64,000 nt of DNA from Chaetoderma sp. LZ-2023a (GCA_034401795.1 CM067366.1:68936014-69000013), one strand, 5' to 3'; counted from the stretch's first letter, positions 11,930-23,109 are shown. A program made the numbers and translations. Notes: generated by a model from the sequence alone, not told the origin.

Positions 11930-12305
11930 AAGAGATGAAGACTATCATCAAGTCACTCTATAGAACACCTCAATCAAAAGACGCCTACCATCATCTCTCG
12001 AGGCCAGACCAAGTGACCATTTTTCGTCTCAGAACTGGACACAACAAACTAAACCAACACATGTACAGGCGGTTCCACCTTACGACATCGCCCGCTTGTC
12101 CTTGTGGAGAAGCAGAACAGACCACAGAGCACATACTTCAATGTTTCAGTATGTATCAGCTGCTGAGAGAAGAGATCTGGCCTTTTTCAACCTCTTTTCT
12201 TGAAAAGCTGTATGGGCATGTGGAAGAACTGCAGAAAACCACAGATTTCATCTTGATGACGGCTCTCCAAGTGTGATACCAGCGATCGAAAAGAAGAAGA
12301 TACTA
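11930..12305 (+). pseudogene. LINE ORF2 C-terminus with Cys/His finger
   Basis: A 113-residue frame (11935-12276) with RLRTGHNKLNQHMYRRFHL, then CPCGEAEQTTEHILQC (a CxC...H...C RVT-associated finger) and a KLYG...TDFILMTALQV end. This is the tail of RNase H-bearing LINE ORF2 proteins, downstream of the reverse transcriptase. It is followed by a GAAGAAGA-rich 3' tail at about 12290. The 5' truncation begins exactly at the end of the 124-bp repeat, as expected for an incomplete retrotransposition product. Confidence 0.8.
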
Positions 12306-13500
12306 TTGTAAGGGAATTAGCCAACGTTGGCATGGATTAGATTACTGTACGATGTGAAACACCAATGCTTTTTATCCAAAAGACAAAACCTCACTAATGA
12401 TTATGACGCCATTAATCAAATGATTCCTGGATATTTTATTTTGCCAAAATGCTTAACACAAAATGGAAATGATAGAATAGATGTCTAGGGGTATCTAAAT
12501 GATTTCCATTATCAATGGTTAACCCTTTTATTCGAAGGAAAGCTTATGGGACCGATTTGAGGTGAATTCCAACACTTCCTTATCTTGGATCGATGTATGG
12601 AAGAGTAATCTGCATTAGCATTTGAACTTTAACCTATTGATTCAAAATATGGTGGTAATTAAGAGGAAATAAACAAAGACAGATTTGAAAAATATTATTC
12701 ATTCATTCTTGACTACTTTCTGAACTGTTGTAAAATTATAGCAGTATTGTACAATTGACATGATTGTTACAATTGATATATTATATGAATAAAAAATGAT
12801 TCTGTTGAAGCAGGATTTAAAAATTATAACTAGTGAAACCCTCAATGTCTTACGTTGAATATTCATAAACTAATTTGACCCAAAACAAGAACTCTAATCC
12901 TTGAAGTAATATCTAGATCGAAACGACCATTATCGATCCAACGGATTGATCCTGGTTGATCCAATCCCTGCTCTTTCTTTGAGTTTTGATAACAATCACA
13001 TCAAATCGATTTTTCGATCCGATGTCATTTATATCAATCCTCAAAGAATATCACAGATGATTTAGTTCACTTCAGAAATCATAAATGCTCGATAATCCCC
13101 GGAGTTTATGGCAGCATGCATGATTTTATGTCAATAAACTTAAGACTTAACGGTTCTTGGTTCAGAATTTAACCGTGACAATATTAACCTAATTAATGTG
13201 TTAATAGTTATGACAACAATCAATATAAAATTGTCATATAATAAATCAATAATATACGACCTGAATGTAGTATAGCTGTTGTAAATGCTCAATGGAAACA
13301 GTCATTTCTTTGTGGCTTGAAGACGAAAGGGTCCCACCGACGAATGATCACAATACGAATTCTGATATCGTATTGAAGACGACGGAAAGATGTGGGTGCA
13401 CCCAGACGAACGCGTAGCACAAAAATATAAACAACCAGAATTTATCTTATGATGCAGGCGGATCTGAAATGCTTAATAGGCCTGGCCACGGGCCGCCAGA
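12306..13500. other. No recognisable gene
   Basis: AT-rich sequence inside the segment between the two 124-bp repeats. A GATC/ATCGAT-rich patch lies near 12915-13035. No coding homology is seen. Confidence 0.5.
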
Positions 13501-13509
13501 AGCTAAAGA

Positions 13510-13775
13510 TGTGATGGATTAGCGAATGGCCGGAAGCTGGTTATCTGACCCACAACCACGTTAACCAGGAGCTAGTTATCTGGTGATAGTTAATGATGAC
13601 CAGGAGCTGGAGACCTGGTTACGCACGATGTTATTAGAAGCTGGAAATCTGGTCATGGATGATACTACCAGGAGCTGGAGACCTGGCTATAGCTGATATT
13701 ATCAGGAGCTGGAAACCTGGCTACACATGATATTACCAGGAGCTGGGGACCTGGCTATAGCTGATATTAATGACT
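13510..13775. repeat. 34-bp minisatellite
   Basis: About eight units of ACCAGGAGCTGGAGACCTGG followed by CTATAGCTGATATT. The last three are nearly identical and the first ones diverged. CCAGG...CCTGG gives each unit a short stem. Confidence 0.9.
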
Positions 13776-14509
13776 CAAAGTCATGGAGAGATTATTGGAT
13801 GAAAGTTCATATTGTGCCCACAAATCAAAATGTATAGTGACTGGACAAACGTGAATTAACTGTTAATGGGCCCTAAACTGAAATGGCGCCCATATCTATT
13901 TACGAATCTGTATGAGGATTGCTGATAAACTCATTTTTATATTTGAACTTCACAATCAAAACATTCTCTCAGCCACGCTGGTGTATATGACTGGCGTAGA
14001 AATATATACATGTGAAACGATGGCTGCCTACATCACAACTTCGCTAAGGCGCACCTAACTCTCATGAAGGCCAACCACCGAATGCGTGTTGAGGCGACGA
14101 TATTAACACATGCACACAATGTATTGTGACCCATCTGGATCACGCAGATATACAAGAACTTGTTGATTTGTAACTCCTACATAACTGTTCAAATAATCCA
14201 TAGATTCCATACATTTTATAAATAATGAAATCTACATTGATTATAACCTAATCATAATAACAAATACAGTTATCTTAATTCTAACTGATTTAATTTTGTA
14301 TAAATGGAAATCTTGATTACGAATATCCCCTACACTTTTATAATTGACATGAAGTAGTTTATTTCATTAAATCAACCAGAAAGCATGCAGGACTGAATAA
14401 CAATCTGTCTACCTATATTGTAGCAGATTTGGAGTCCAAATATGTTGCGGGTGGCATAAGCTAACGTGATTGTATAGAAATGTGATTGCTATGTATGATC
14501 TTACGACGA
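13776..14509. other. No recognisable gene
   Basis: Remainder of the segment between the 124-bp repeats. No coding similarity or clear terminal repeat was seen. Confidence 0.45.
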
Positions 14510-14633
14510 CACTCCAAGACATGATGGTAATGATGACCCCCTCACTGATATATGAAGACTGTTTTTCCTCGTCAGAATCACAATCGCTATGGTCCATCTG
14601 AGGATGCTGCATAGGTGAAAGTCCATCTGCTGC
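14510..14633. repeat. Right copy of the 124-bp direct repeat
   Basis: Partner of 11806-11929. On this side the gypsy sequence continues directly into the RNase H region at higher coordinates. Confidence 0.88.
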
Positions 14634-15035
14634 CCAGTTAGAGCATCATGTACGGTATTTGACTTCAAAGTCAAAGGATGATAAACTGTTAACCCACCGT
14701 TGTTCCATCACACTAAGCTTGGAAAAACTAAGATGCACAAGGGGGTTACTATCTGTCCAAACTATAAACTTGTTCCCTAACAGGCAGTCTCTGAACTTAT
14801 CAGCAACTGCCTACTTAATCCCAAGATGCTCAAGTTTGTGACTTGAATAATGTTCTATGTTCCGTTCTGCCCCACATAATCCATGAACAGCATAGGCAAT
14901 GACACGTCTGCATCCACACTGTTTCTGACTTAATATCACACCGATCGCCTGCTGTGAGGTATTAACTTCCAAAATAAACAGTGAATCAAAATCCGCATAA
15001 CTGAGTATAGGTGGACTTACTAATTTATGATTCAA
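14634..15035 (-). pseudogene. Ty3/gypsy RNase H domain
   Basis: The 74-residue frame 14811-15035 contains PILSYADFDSLFILEVNTSQ and QAIGVILSQKQ...RRVIAYA. These are the opening strands of the gypsy RNase H fold, where Asp is usual and Glu is seen here in FILEV. It would degrade the RNA of the RNA-DNA hybrid. Degenerate sequence of the same domain continues to 14634. A stop interrupts the join to the RT above. Confidence 0.82.
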
Positions 15036-16113
15036 CTGAGCAAATGAGTGCTATTCATCATCTCCTCATTTGATGTGATAAGATCTACTCGTCTTCGATG
15101 CCTGATTGTCCTTAGACACACAACGATGTAACGGTGTATCCTTCTTTGCGAAACCCTTTACAAATCTTCTGTAATATGGACAAAATCCAGGAAAAGTACA
15201 TAGCTGATGGAGAGTAATTGGCGTCAGCCAATCCATCACGCACCTTAAATTATCAGGGTCTGCTGAAATCTGATGCCTACCAACTATATGGCCTAAATAC
15301 TTGACTTCACGATGAAAAAAACAAACATTTTGAAGGCTTAATCTTTAACACATGCGGTCTTAAGCATGTCAACACTACATCTAACTGCTCCAGATGCTGT
15401 TCAAATGATTTCGAGATCACAAGAAAATCATCTAAATAAATAAGAAGCATTTAATACGAAAGACCTCTGAGAGTTAACTCAATCAACCATTAAAATGTAC
15501 TTGGGGCATTGGTTAATCCAAAGGGCATACGCAAATACTCATAAAGGCTGAACGGAGTAGTAAATGCAGCCTTTGGCATGCCACTTGGCTTGACAGTTAC
15601 CCGATTGTATCCAGATGTTAGATCCATTGAACTAAACCACTGCGCTTCCGTTAAAGCATCCAACGATTCGGTTATCCGTGGAAGAGGGAAAGCGTCTTTA
15701 CAAATTTTACTATTTAATTTTTGGTAGTCTACACACAGATGAATGCTGTTGTCCTTCTTCCTAGCGATCAAAATCGGACTCGCATATGGGCTAGTACTAG
15801 GCCAAATAACCAATTTACTCACTAATTCTCTAATATGGTCTTTTACTTCTTGGTACTGTGACGGAGGTAAATGGCGAATAGTTTGCTTTACAGGGTTCTC
15901 ATCCTCTGTCCGTATAACATGTTTTACAGTCTTGGTATATCCGAGATCATCATCATCGGTGGAAAAGATATCATTATGCTTACATAATAAGACTTGCTGA
16001 CACTGAATAGGTGTTAAATTTGCATCTTCAATAATTGGTACACACAATTCACTATATGTATCACTACCAGCAGTCACACGATCCAAAGAACAATGATAAT
16101 CATAATCGTCCAT
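15036..16113 (-). pseudogene. Ty3/gypsy reverse transcriptase
   Basis: The frame 15490-16113 carries ordered RT blocks: VIWPSTSPYASPILIARKKD, LCVDYQKLNSK, FPLPRI, FSSMDLTSGYNRV (first catalytic Asp) and YLRMPFGLTNAPSTF. After a stop the minus strand continues at 15423-15441 with the YLDD catalytic box and then the thumb and connection (AKKDTPLH near 15130). Length and order match metavirus-type pol. Stops and frame changes make it inactive. Confidence 0.93.
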
Positions 16114-16249
16114 TTGATTAACAACCTGGTCAGAAGTTACTCTGATTTCCTCTACCGATGCTGAAATATGGTTAAACTACACAAAACTATCCTCTACTAC
16201 TTGAATTTGGTGATACGTTTCTAATGTGCACCCAGGGCGCAACCACACA

Positions 16250-16483
16250 TCACTTTGTCCTACATTTATAACATGAGCATGAGATTTTTACTGGTTCTAT
16301 AGCTAAGCAAATATCCTTGGTCCAAGGATTCGTCACACATATGAGACAGGCACTCCAACCAGGTACACATATCGGTCTGTTACCAGCTACTCTTACAAAT
16401 CCACAAATTATATGATAAATCGAAAACTCAGTAGCCTGCACAAGCCCGGTCAATACATAAGGAAGTTGTCCTAATACATTCAT
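16250..16483 (-). pseudogene. Gypsy pol segment between protease and RT
   Basis: A 77-residue frame (ICGFVRVAGNRPICVPGWSA, then an LAIEPVK segment) directly upstream of the RT on the same strand. The position and the VPGWSA...IEP pattern resemble the protease-RT linker of gypsy elements. No active-site DSG/DTG is visible, no gag was found above it, and no LTR was identified. Confidence 0.45.
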
Positions 16484-16506
16484 AACTATGTTACAATAAA
16501 AATAAG

Positions 16507-16640
16507 CACCTATTAGTCATCAGCGCAATGTATTTTTACTGCACAGTTGTTAGTTCGTACCTGTTAGTCATCAGCGCATGTTGGCCAGTAGGTTGTTGGC
16601 ACCTGTTAGTCATCAGCGCATGTTGGCCAAGGGGTTTGTT
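16507..16640. repeat. About 42-bp tandem repeat
   Basis: CCTGTTAGTCATCAGCGCAT starts at 16560 and 16602, with a diverged copy at 16509, each followed by a TTGG-rich spacer. Confidence 0.85.
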
Positions 16641-16719
16641 GGAACGGTCTTCAGGAAACAGTGCTGCATTCGATGCAGTTGACGCTTCATAGGTCATTGG
16701 CACAATATAATAACACAAG

Positions 16720-17105
16720 AGTTATCAGCACACCGCTTTGATGAAAAACCAGCTTCCTTGAGCCTCCTTGCAATTGTTCTTCTTGAAACAGGCTTATTTA
16801 GTGGATTTCTGAATTCTTTTGCTAATTTGGTGAGTCTTCGTACGATTCTTCAGAACAGTTATTTTCAGCCTTCTTTCATCTCGACATGTTGTCACTTTAG
16901 CTCGTCCAGAACCTGCTTTCTGGGCAACAGTACCTGTCACTTGAAATGTGTGGCCAATTCTCTGTATTGTAGACAGTGGAATCTGAATATCCTCAGATTT
17001 TAGAACTTTCTTAATCTCAGGATATGACTTTCCAGCTTGACAAAGACCTGCGATCCGGCTTTTGACTTCAACAGGTACATGGAATTTAGCCTTTTTTGAA
17101 GACAT
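16720..17105 (-). pseudogene. Tc1/mariner transposase, N-terminal HTH part
   Basis: Starting at 17105, it reads PVEVKSRIAGLCQAGKSYPE, LSTIQRIGHTFQVTGTVAQK and GSGRAKVTT. This is a paired-like helix-turn-helix with the GRPR/GSGR linker that binds the inverted repeats. A stop and frameshift near 16793 precede a SRRTIARRLKEAGF continuation, and similarity ends about 16720. The DDE catalytic domain is missing. It is a different lineage from the Tc1 element at 18.1 kb, on the opposite strand. Confidence 0.85.
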
Positions 17106-17770
17106 TTTGAATCAAAAATAACAACTTCACTCTTCAGGCAAAGTGTGGTAATACACAGAGTTTACAGAAATGGTTAATGTCTTGTCACCTCGGTCAGTGT
17201 AACTCAACTAGCTTGCTAGTTTGGTTAGTTAATTCACTTTAAATCCTGAACACAGAGACGCACTATTTGTCTTTTGTGTATGCATGTAGGTCTAATATAG
17301 AACAAGAATCCGTTCAGTAGATGGCTTTTGATATGCAAATTAGCTCACTCAGCAGTGGAAAGCAGTCAGACATGAATGGAACAGCATTGATGCAGCACAA
17401 TGCAAAAAGCTTTCAGACAGCTTGCTCAAATGGGTGAGTTTTGAGACAACAAAAATAAGGGAAAGGCTAAAAATAAGGGAAAGGCTATCCCATACTAAAA
17501 GGTACCCTGCACACAGACAATGCATACACTATTATGTAAAATTGTCACTTATTTCACCTGTATTTATTAACATGAAAGAGTAATAAAAAAAATATGATAA
17601 ATCATGTTTGCCTCATTTTTTGCCCAGCTACTTGCTTGAAAGCATAGTCAAAGATCATATTACAAAACCACATGAATATCAACACCCTTATCAGAAATAA
17701 GCAGTTTGTGTCTATAAGTGGGAGATTAACATAGATACAGTTCTTAAAGACACTAGACACGTGAACTGAT
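17106..17770. other. No recognisable gene; short tandem duplication
   Basis: Contains an exact 18-bp tandem duplication (AAAAATAAGGGAAAGGCT, about 17450-17486). It is otherwise AT-rich, possibly 5' flanking sequence of the minus-strand Tc1 relic. Confidence 0.5.
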
Positions 17771-18045
17771 CAACTAGATATTGGCAGCAAATTTGATGTT
17801 ATGTATGTAGATTTCATGAAAGTCGTTGACATGTTGCCTCACCAAAGAGTACAAGAGTAATACAAAAGCGTAAGGGGTCCCATATAGCTGGTTAGGTCCA
17901 TGAATGAATTACACCATTCCAGTCTGAGCGAGAGCAACTGATTATAGTAAATGTTACAGTGTCAGCATGAATGAGCGCTTTAAGCAGGGTAGTATGCTGT
18001 CACCATTGCTGTACATGGCACAAGAATCGTCAACAAATTAGTGAT
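17770..18045 (+). pseudogene. Decayed LINE reverse transcriptase fragment
   Basis: Reads FDVMYVDFMKVVDMLPHQRV (catalytic-Asp block A, where LINEs have xDFxKAFDxVPH) and, after stops, RFKQGSMLSPLLYM near 17975-18015 (block B, QGSxLSPLLF). The spacing is right for a non-LTR RT. The YxDD box was not found. Heavily mutated. Confidence 0.6.
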
Positions 18046-18080
18046 GATATAGATGAGCATGTGCTACAATCATACTTATA

Positions 18081-19510
18081 CTGAGCCAAAAAAGTTTAGC
18101 AACAGTGAAGTTTGGTTTGTTGTATTAAAACTATGCGTCCATTTATAACCAAATTTGCAGGCATGTTTCGTCAATGTAATGTCTCGCTGATCATGAAGAA
18201 ATGCAAATCATTTCTTGCATTTCTCGGCCGCATGCTTACTGCATGTGAAAATGCATTTTTCATGCACTGGCCCACATTAGCGAGTAGCGAAGGCAAAAAT
18301 TCACCATATTGCAAAGCAGATAACGAACGTTAACAGAAAACGCTTAAAAGTTTACCCTACCAAACATGGGTCGCCGCCCAGGGCTACCCGAAAATCAGCG
18401 CCATGAAGCAATGGGAAGACTCGCTGCTGGGCAGAGCGTTCGTGCTGTTACTCGACATTTTAATGTTCACGCCTCAACCATTTCCCGTCTCCGCCAACGG
18501 GAGCAGGATACTGGACATGTTAATGATCGACCACGATCTGGCAGACCGAGAGCAACAATACCACGAGAAGACTGCTACTTAGTGATGTCATCACGATGTC
18601 ACAGGTTTGAGACTGCGCCGCGTCTGTCCCGTAATTTGCACACCGCTACCGGCACTACAATGCATGCACAAACTGTGCGAAACAGACTCCATGATGCTGG
18701 ACTGCATGCCCATCGTCCACTTGTTGCTGTTCCGCTTACAGAGCATCACATCAAGAATCGGTTTGCATGGGCAAGAACTCATCAGCGATGGCGTGCTCAG
18801 CAATGGAGCCACGTTTTGTTCAGTGATGAGTCGAGCTTTTGTGTGGATGTGGCGGATGGTAGGCAACGGGTTTGATGACGTTTAGAATGGTATGATGCAG
18901 CCAACATCATTCAGCATGAAAGATTCGGTGGCGGCAGTGTCATGGTGTGGCCTGGAATCCATGAAAATGGCAAAACAGATCTTATTGTGATTCGCGGGAA
19001 TTCAACGGCTCAACGTTACTGTGAAGAAGTTGTCGCCCTTGTTGTCATCCCTTTTATGCAGCATCATGCAGACTTATGTTCCAGCAAGACAACGCCCATC
19101 CTCATTCAGCTAGGGTCAGGGTCACCAGTGATTTCCTTGAGGCTAACAACGTTCCAGTATTGGACTGGCCAGCGCGATCACCGGACCTGTCTCCTATCGA
19201 ACAAGTGTGGGACATTCTTGGCCGTATGGTGCGTGAGAACCATCCACATCTTCACAACGTGAGGGAGCTGGAAGCTGCACTACTCCAGGAATGGGATGCG
19301 ATTCCTCTTCGTGACATCAGGTGCTTAATTCGAAGCATGAGAAAGCGATGTATGGCAGTGGTTAATGCGCGCGGAGGTCACAACCGGTATTGACAGCTCA
19401 GTGTTATTATTTAAATGTGACCCTTCTGTTAAATGATGCCGGATATAAGACTTACAATAGTATTTTCTGTAAGATAGCTTCATGTTATTGCCAATCAACT
19501 TTACCTTAGA
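18081..19510 (+). mobile_element. Tc1-family transposon, near full length
   Basis: The left inverted repeat CTGAGCCAAAAAAGTTTAGC begins at 18081 after a TA dinucleotide (18079-18080), as Tc1 elements insert at TA. The transposase frame follows at 18366. The right flank keeps the subterminal CCAATCAACTTTACC near 19493, but the expected right inverted repeat (complement of the left one) is absent, so the 3' end is lost. An internally deleted relative lies at 26154-26751. Confidence 0.88.
18366..19393 (+). pseudogene. Tc1 transposase
   Basis: Starts MGRRPGLPENQRHEAMGRLA with two helix-turn-helix motifs (ISRLRQREQDTG near residue 39) and the GRPR-type hook (RPRSGRPRAT). The catalytic triad is visible: VLFSDESSF, FQQDNAHPHS (near 19078) and SPIEQVWD (near 19196). 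Two consecutive in-frame TGA codons (about 18872-18877) and a frameshift just before 19076 inactivate it. A 6-bp tandem duplication (RVRV near residue 10 of the last block) stretches the second D to E spacing from the usual 34 to 36 residues. The normal length of about 340 residues is otherwise kept. Confidence 0.92.
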
Positions 19511-20592
19511 GGTTACTCGAAGGCCAACAAATCCATCCTTCTTTAGATGATTGGGCAGGCTAGTGGCAAAGACCTGCAGAAATTACTCTTCATAGCACAA
19601 TAGATGGGCAGGTTTGCCACGATCACCAGAGATGATCCCAAGAATACCCACAAGAAAACAGTGGCGATGACCTTCGTGAGTTGAATAAAAAGCCAACTGC
19701 TAGCTGGAAAGACAACGCAGTAGCCACTAGGATGGAAGGCCCTCCTCTCGAGCACCTGCCTCCAATATAAAGGATCAGTAGGATCAACATTACCCTATGG
19801 CGCATCCGAGACAAGATCGATAACTTCACCGGATCATGTCAGAATGGGTTTAAACATGTACTGCGCAGACACTATATGAATTCTCCATACTCGGAGCCAG
19901 TAAATACAGGTGAGGACGTCATTACACAAAGCAGTTAAGCAGTCTGCGCAGTGACCTCAAGCAAACATGACTCTGTACAATCAAATCAAGAATGGTCCTT
20001 AGGAAGCTACAGATTTTGGCTGAGGACAAGACACAGTGGTAAAAATGAAGGACTCATTGCATCTGTAGAATATTTCTACTACTTCAGCCGAAGAATACTG
20101 TAATCATACATACATAGGAGGGTATTGAGGATGGGTCTGAACACATAGCACAGAGTATCAGACAGGAATGTGGGCAACTTTTCAATGAGTGTCAGATGGA
20201 GACTGCATCGTACAATGCGTAGTACCATGGATTCAATGGCGGCATCATAGACCATGTCAATACTAAGATTCATCAGCCTGAACAGGTTCTCCATTTGCTA
20301 CACGCATCAAGGATGCCAGGATGATAGTATTTCATAGGAATGTTTCAGGCAGTCCCTGGATGAACACCTTGAGCGCAGACCAGGATTTGGTTCCTGCCAG
20401 AGTGAGTCCACCTTGACCTGAACAATGATTGGTCCAACACTAAACAGGCCTTGGTCTGGTCAATCAATGTTGAGGTAAAGGATGTCAGCAATCTAAAGCC
20501 ACTAGTAGGGGCATGCCCACTCCCAGATTGGCTGTGGCAGAAGAGTATGGTTGCACTCGACACCTACAATCTATGTCTCTGGAGATGCCTAA
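19511..20592 (-). other. Unrecognised hydrophobic ORF fragments
   Basis: Minus-strand frames 19543-19755 (VIATVFLWVFLGSSLVIVAN) and 20079-20294 (FLSDTLCYVFRPILNTLLC) look like membrane segments. With 20767-21099 they lie in one orientation, as in a decayed multi-pass membrane protein. I recognise no family signature, and no splice model could be supported. Confidence 0.25.
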
Positions 20593-20681
20593 CAGTCTAT
20601 CGGTTGGGGGCCCTGATAGACGTATGGCCCCCTCTATATTCAGGGGCCATACGTCTATCAGGGCCCCCAACCGATAGACTG
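20593..20681. repeat. Perfect palindrome, 39-bp arms, 11-bp loop
   Basis: The left arm 20593-20631 (CAGTCTATCGGTTGGGGGCC...) is exactly complementary to 20643-20681, with loop CTCTATATTCA. It is GC-rich compared with its surroundings. Both strands encode the same peptide stretch. No mismatch means recent origin, selection, or an assembly or library artefact. Confidence 0.97.
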
Positions 20682-20766
20682 GGTCTTGTCCTCAGCCAAA
20701 ATCTTAGCAAAGACATTGATTCATATTTATGAATCCACTGAAGAAGGTAAATGACAACATACCACG

Positions 20767-21099
20767 TCACCGGCATGCTATCTGAAAATCATGAGCACCA
20801 GGGAGTACGCCCACCACGTCTTCTTCATTAAGAACATCTTCAAACTGGCTCACATTCATCTGTATGCACTGCACTGTAAGCAGCAGTTCGCAGAAGGATG
20901 AAATGTTCACAGTCATGCCAGGAATTAAACATGTGGGAAAATCACCATATAGTGCCCTAGAGAGCTTGAGGAAACACACATTGCATACGAGAAAGCCACC
21001 CATCATATCAACAAGATAGCACAGCCGACACTCAATGACTCTGGCTCGAGTCCCCATCAACCAGGTGTTCATATGTACCATCGCCACATTGGTGAGCAT
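20767..21099 (-). other. Hydrophobic ORF of unknown nature
   Basis: A 110-residue open frame, MLTNVAMVHMNTWLMGTRAR at the start, with two hydrophobic stretches (CYLVDMMGGFLVCNVCF; ISSFCELLLTVQCIQM) and an acidic tail. Just upstream (21110-21150) the strand reads GSISNYM...RTLML after a stop. It might be TM1-TM3 of a decayed receptor, but no diagnostic motif (such as DRY or NPxxY) was found. Hypothetical. Confidence 0.25.
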
Positions 21100-21502
21100 G
21101 AGAGTGCGGGATTACATGTAGTTGGATATGCTACCAATAGCATTTTACAGTTCCACAGTTGTTACTGGAATGGCTGTCCTAAAATTCAACAAGTTTAACA
21201 GGCTTTAGATTGATACAGAAAGACAATTGCCAGAGATGAGAAGTCATGAACATCTGAATACACACATGTAGTACACTAGAAGTACAGCAATGACAGTCAC
21301 AATCAAGGCAGTGACAGCACTACAGCAAGTGAATGTGCCCTACTCCACTTTGTTTATGCTTTTGACACTCTTAGATATCACCACGACTCATTCCACTATA
21401 ACTGTTATGATCCAGAAAACACCCATATCTCCATCTCCATTTATCAATAGAGTGCTCCTGAACCGGCTCTAAGTGAGCCCACTGTACTCTCTAAAATCAG
21501 GA

Positions 21503-21697
21503 GTCACATGATTTAATGAGGGGGTGGGGCTTTGGGTTTGAATGAGTTGCGAGTCTGGAAAAGACGAGCCCCGACATCTACCCTCTTAATCATCCATATG
21601 CAATGCATTAACCGTTGCCAATCATTATTACACTAATTACCATTAAGCTCACATGACTGGATGACAGGCGTCACATGATTTAATGAGGGGGAGGGGC
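21503..21697. repeat. Pair of 29-bp direct repeats
   Basis: GTCACATGATTTAATGAGGG (plus a G-rich end and GGGGCTT) occurs at 21503 and 21669, 166 bp apart. The purpose is unknown. They could be the ends of a small insertion or a duplicated control site. Confidence 0.7.
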
Positions 21698-21699
21698 TT

Positions 21700-22715
21700 A
21701 TTTAACCCCTCTACATCTAACATCCAATCAGAATGGCAGAGATTTGGACACTTCAAAGGAAAAACCGACACAAATGGTGGCAGAGATCAAAGGAAAAAGT
21801 TGTCAAAATAACAAAGCAGAGAACAAAGGAAAGTACAAAAGAAAAAGGTGTGAAATTCAGTGGCCAAATCGCCCCACATCTACTAGTTGCAGTGGCAGGC
21901 ATCAAGTTGGTCTAGAGCTGCCCAGCTGTTACAGTTATACAGCATCAAGGATACGCAGGTCGCATTGTATAAACATAGTCTTTATATATCGTGAGTATAT
22001 GCCATTCAGGCTACAGCAATGCAGTTAGTCAGTTAATGTGAATTATTTATTTAATTGTTCTGATTAAATCAAGTAATTTTTCAGGATTACGAGTAGCAAC
22101 ACTATTCCTGCTCAGACACACGGAAATGCTGGGAGACGTGCCAGCAGTGTTAGTAGATTGTTGCAAAGCTTATAATGTTGCTCTTCAATTAAGCACAACT
22201 CCATGATTTCATTTGACAATGTTTTAGCATTACATACACTTTAATCAGGACACACATGTATCACTTCGCTAACACATTCTGCAGCTTTGCTATTTATAAT
22301 ATTTCAATCGAGGACGTCGACACATTTTTTGTCATATTTGTGGGATTTGCAATGCTTGTTTGTCGGATCGCTTTTGTAATTATTTTCGGTAACATTTCTG
22401 AACACAATACTGATTTAAATCTAGTAGATCAACGTAGTGGTAGTCATCAGTTAGATTGTTAATCATATTGATAGGATCCAAACGTCACACCTAAGACTAA
22501 AACTTATTTAATTTGACACGCATTTAGTCACAGAATATCAAATTAAAGTTTGTCATAAACACACAACCTTTGAATCATGTATTAGCTCTGATAGAACATG
22601 TTAGGTTATGCCGAAATGTGCTCCGACCCCTGAAGCTGCCCCTCTGCCAGCGGAATGGCCTTTTCCGCCAGGGCAGAGATAAACCATTGGAACACCATTT
22701 ATATAGTATGCGCAT
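21700..22715. other. No recognisable gene
   Basis: AT-rich sequence. Short lysine-rich and hydrophobic frames (21733-21915, 22256-22462) show no domain and are treated as chance ORFs. Confidence 0.5.
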
Positions 22716-22719
22716 TGGT

Positions 22720-22876
22720 TAGAGAGCATCCATGTATATATTTAACTGACATGTATATATTTAACTGACATTGAAGCCGCCCTGGCTATAGAGCATCCAT
22801 GCATATATTTAACTGACATTGAAGCCGCCTTGGCCATAGAGCATCCAAGTATATATTAAACTGACATTGGAGCATC

Positions 22877-22956
<80 letters not shown>

Positions 22957-23105
22957 CTGACATTGAAGCCTCCTTGGCTATAGGAGTATCTTAACTGACA
23001 TCGAAGCTGCCTTGGCTAGAGTATTCATGTATATATTTAACTGACAATGAAGCAGCCATGGCGATAGAGCATATATGTATTTAACTGACATTGACGAAGC
23101 TTTGG
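22720..23105. repeat. 48-bp minisatellite carrying an (AT)n expansion
   Basis: Units start GAGCATCCATGTATATATTT and continue AACTGACATTGAAGCCGCCTTGGCTATA, with starts at 22724, 22792 and 22840, then diverged units to about 23105. In the unit at 22870 the internal TATATA has grown to about 73 bp of pure AT (22883-22955), showing a microsatellite born inside a minisatellite. Confidence 0.9.
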
Positions 23106-23109
23106 CTAT

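Noticed and set aside
9000-16483. Complete LTR retrotransposon
   Set aside because: No pair of long terminal repeats, primer-binding site or gag could be identified; only pol segments are supported.
19076-19393. DD36E Tc1 lineage
   Set aside because: The two extra residues come from a 6-bp tandem duplication in this copy; the surrounding sequence is ordinary DD34E Tc1.
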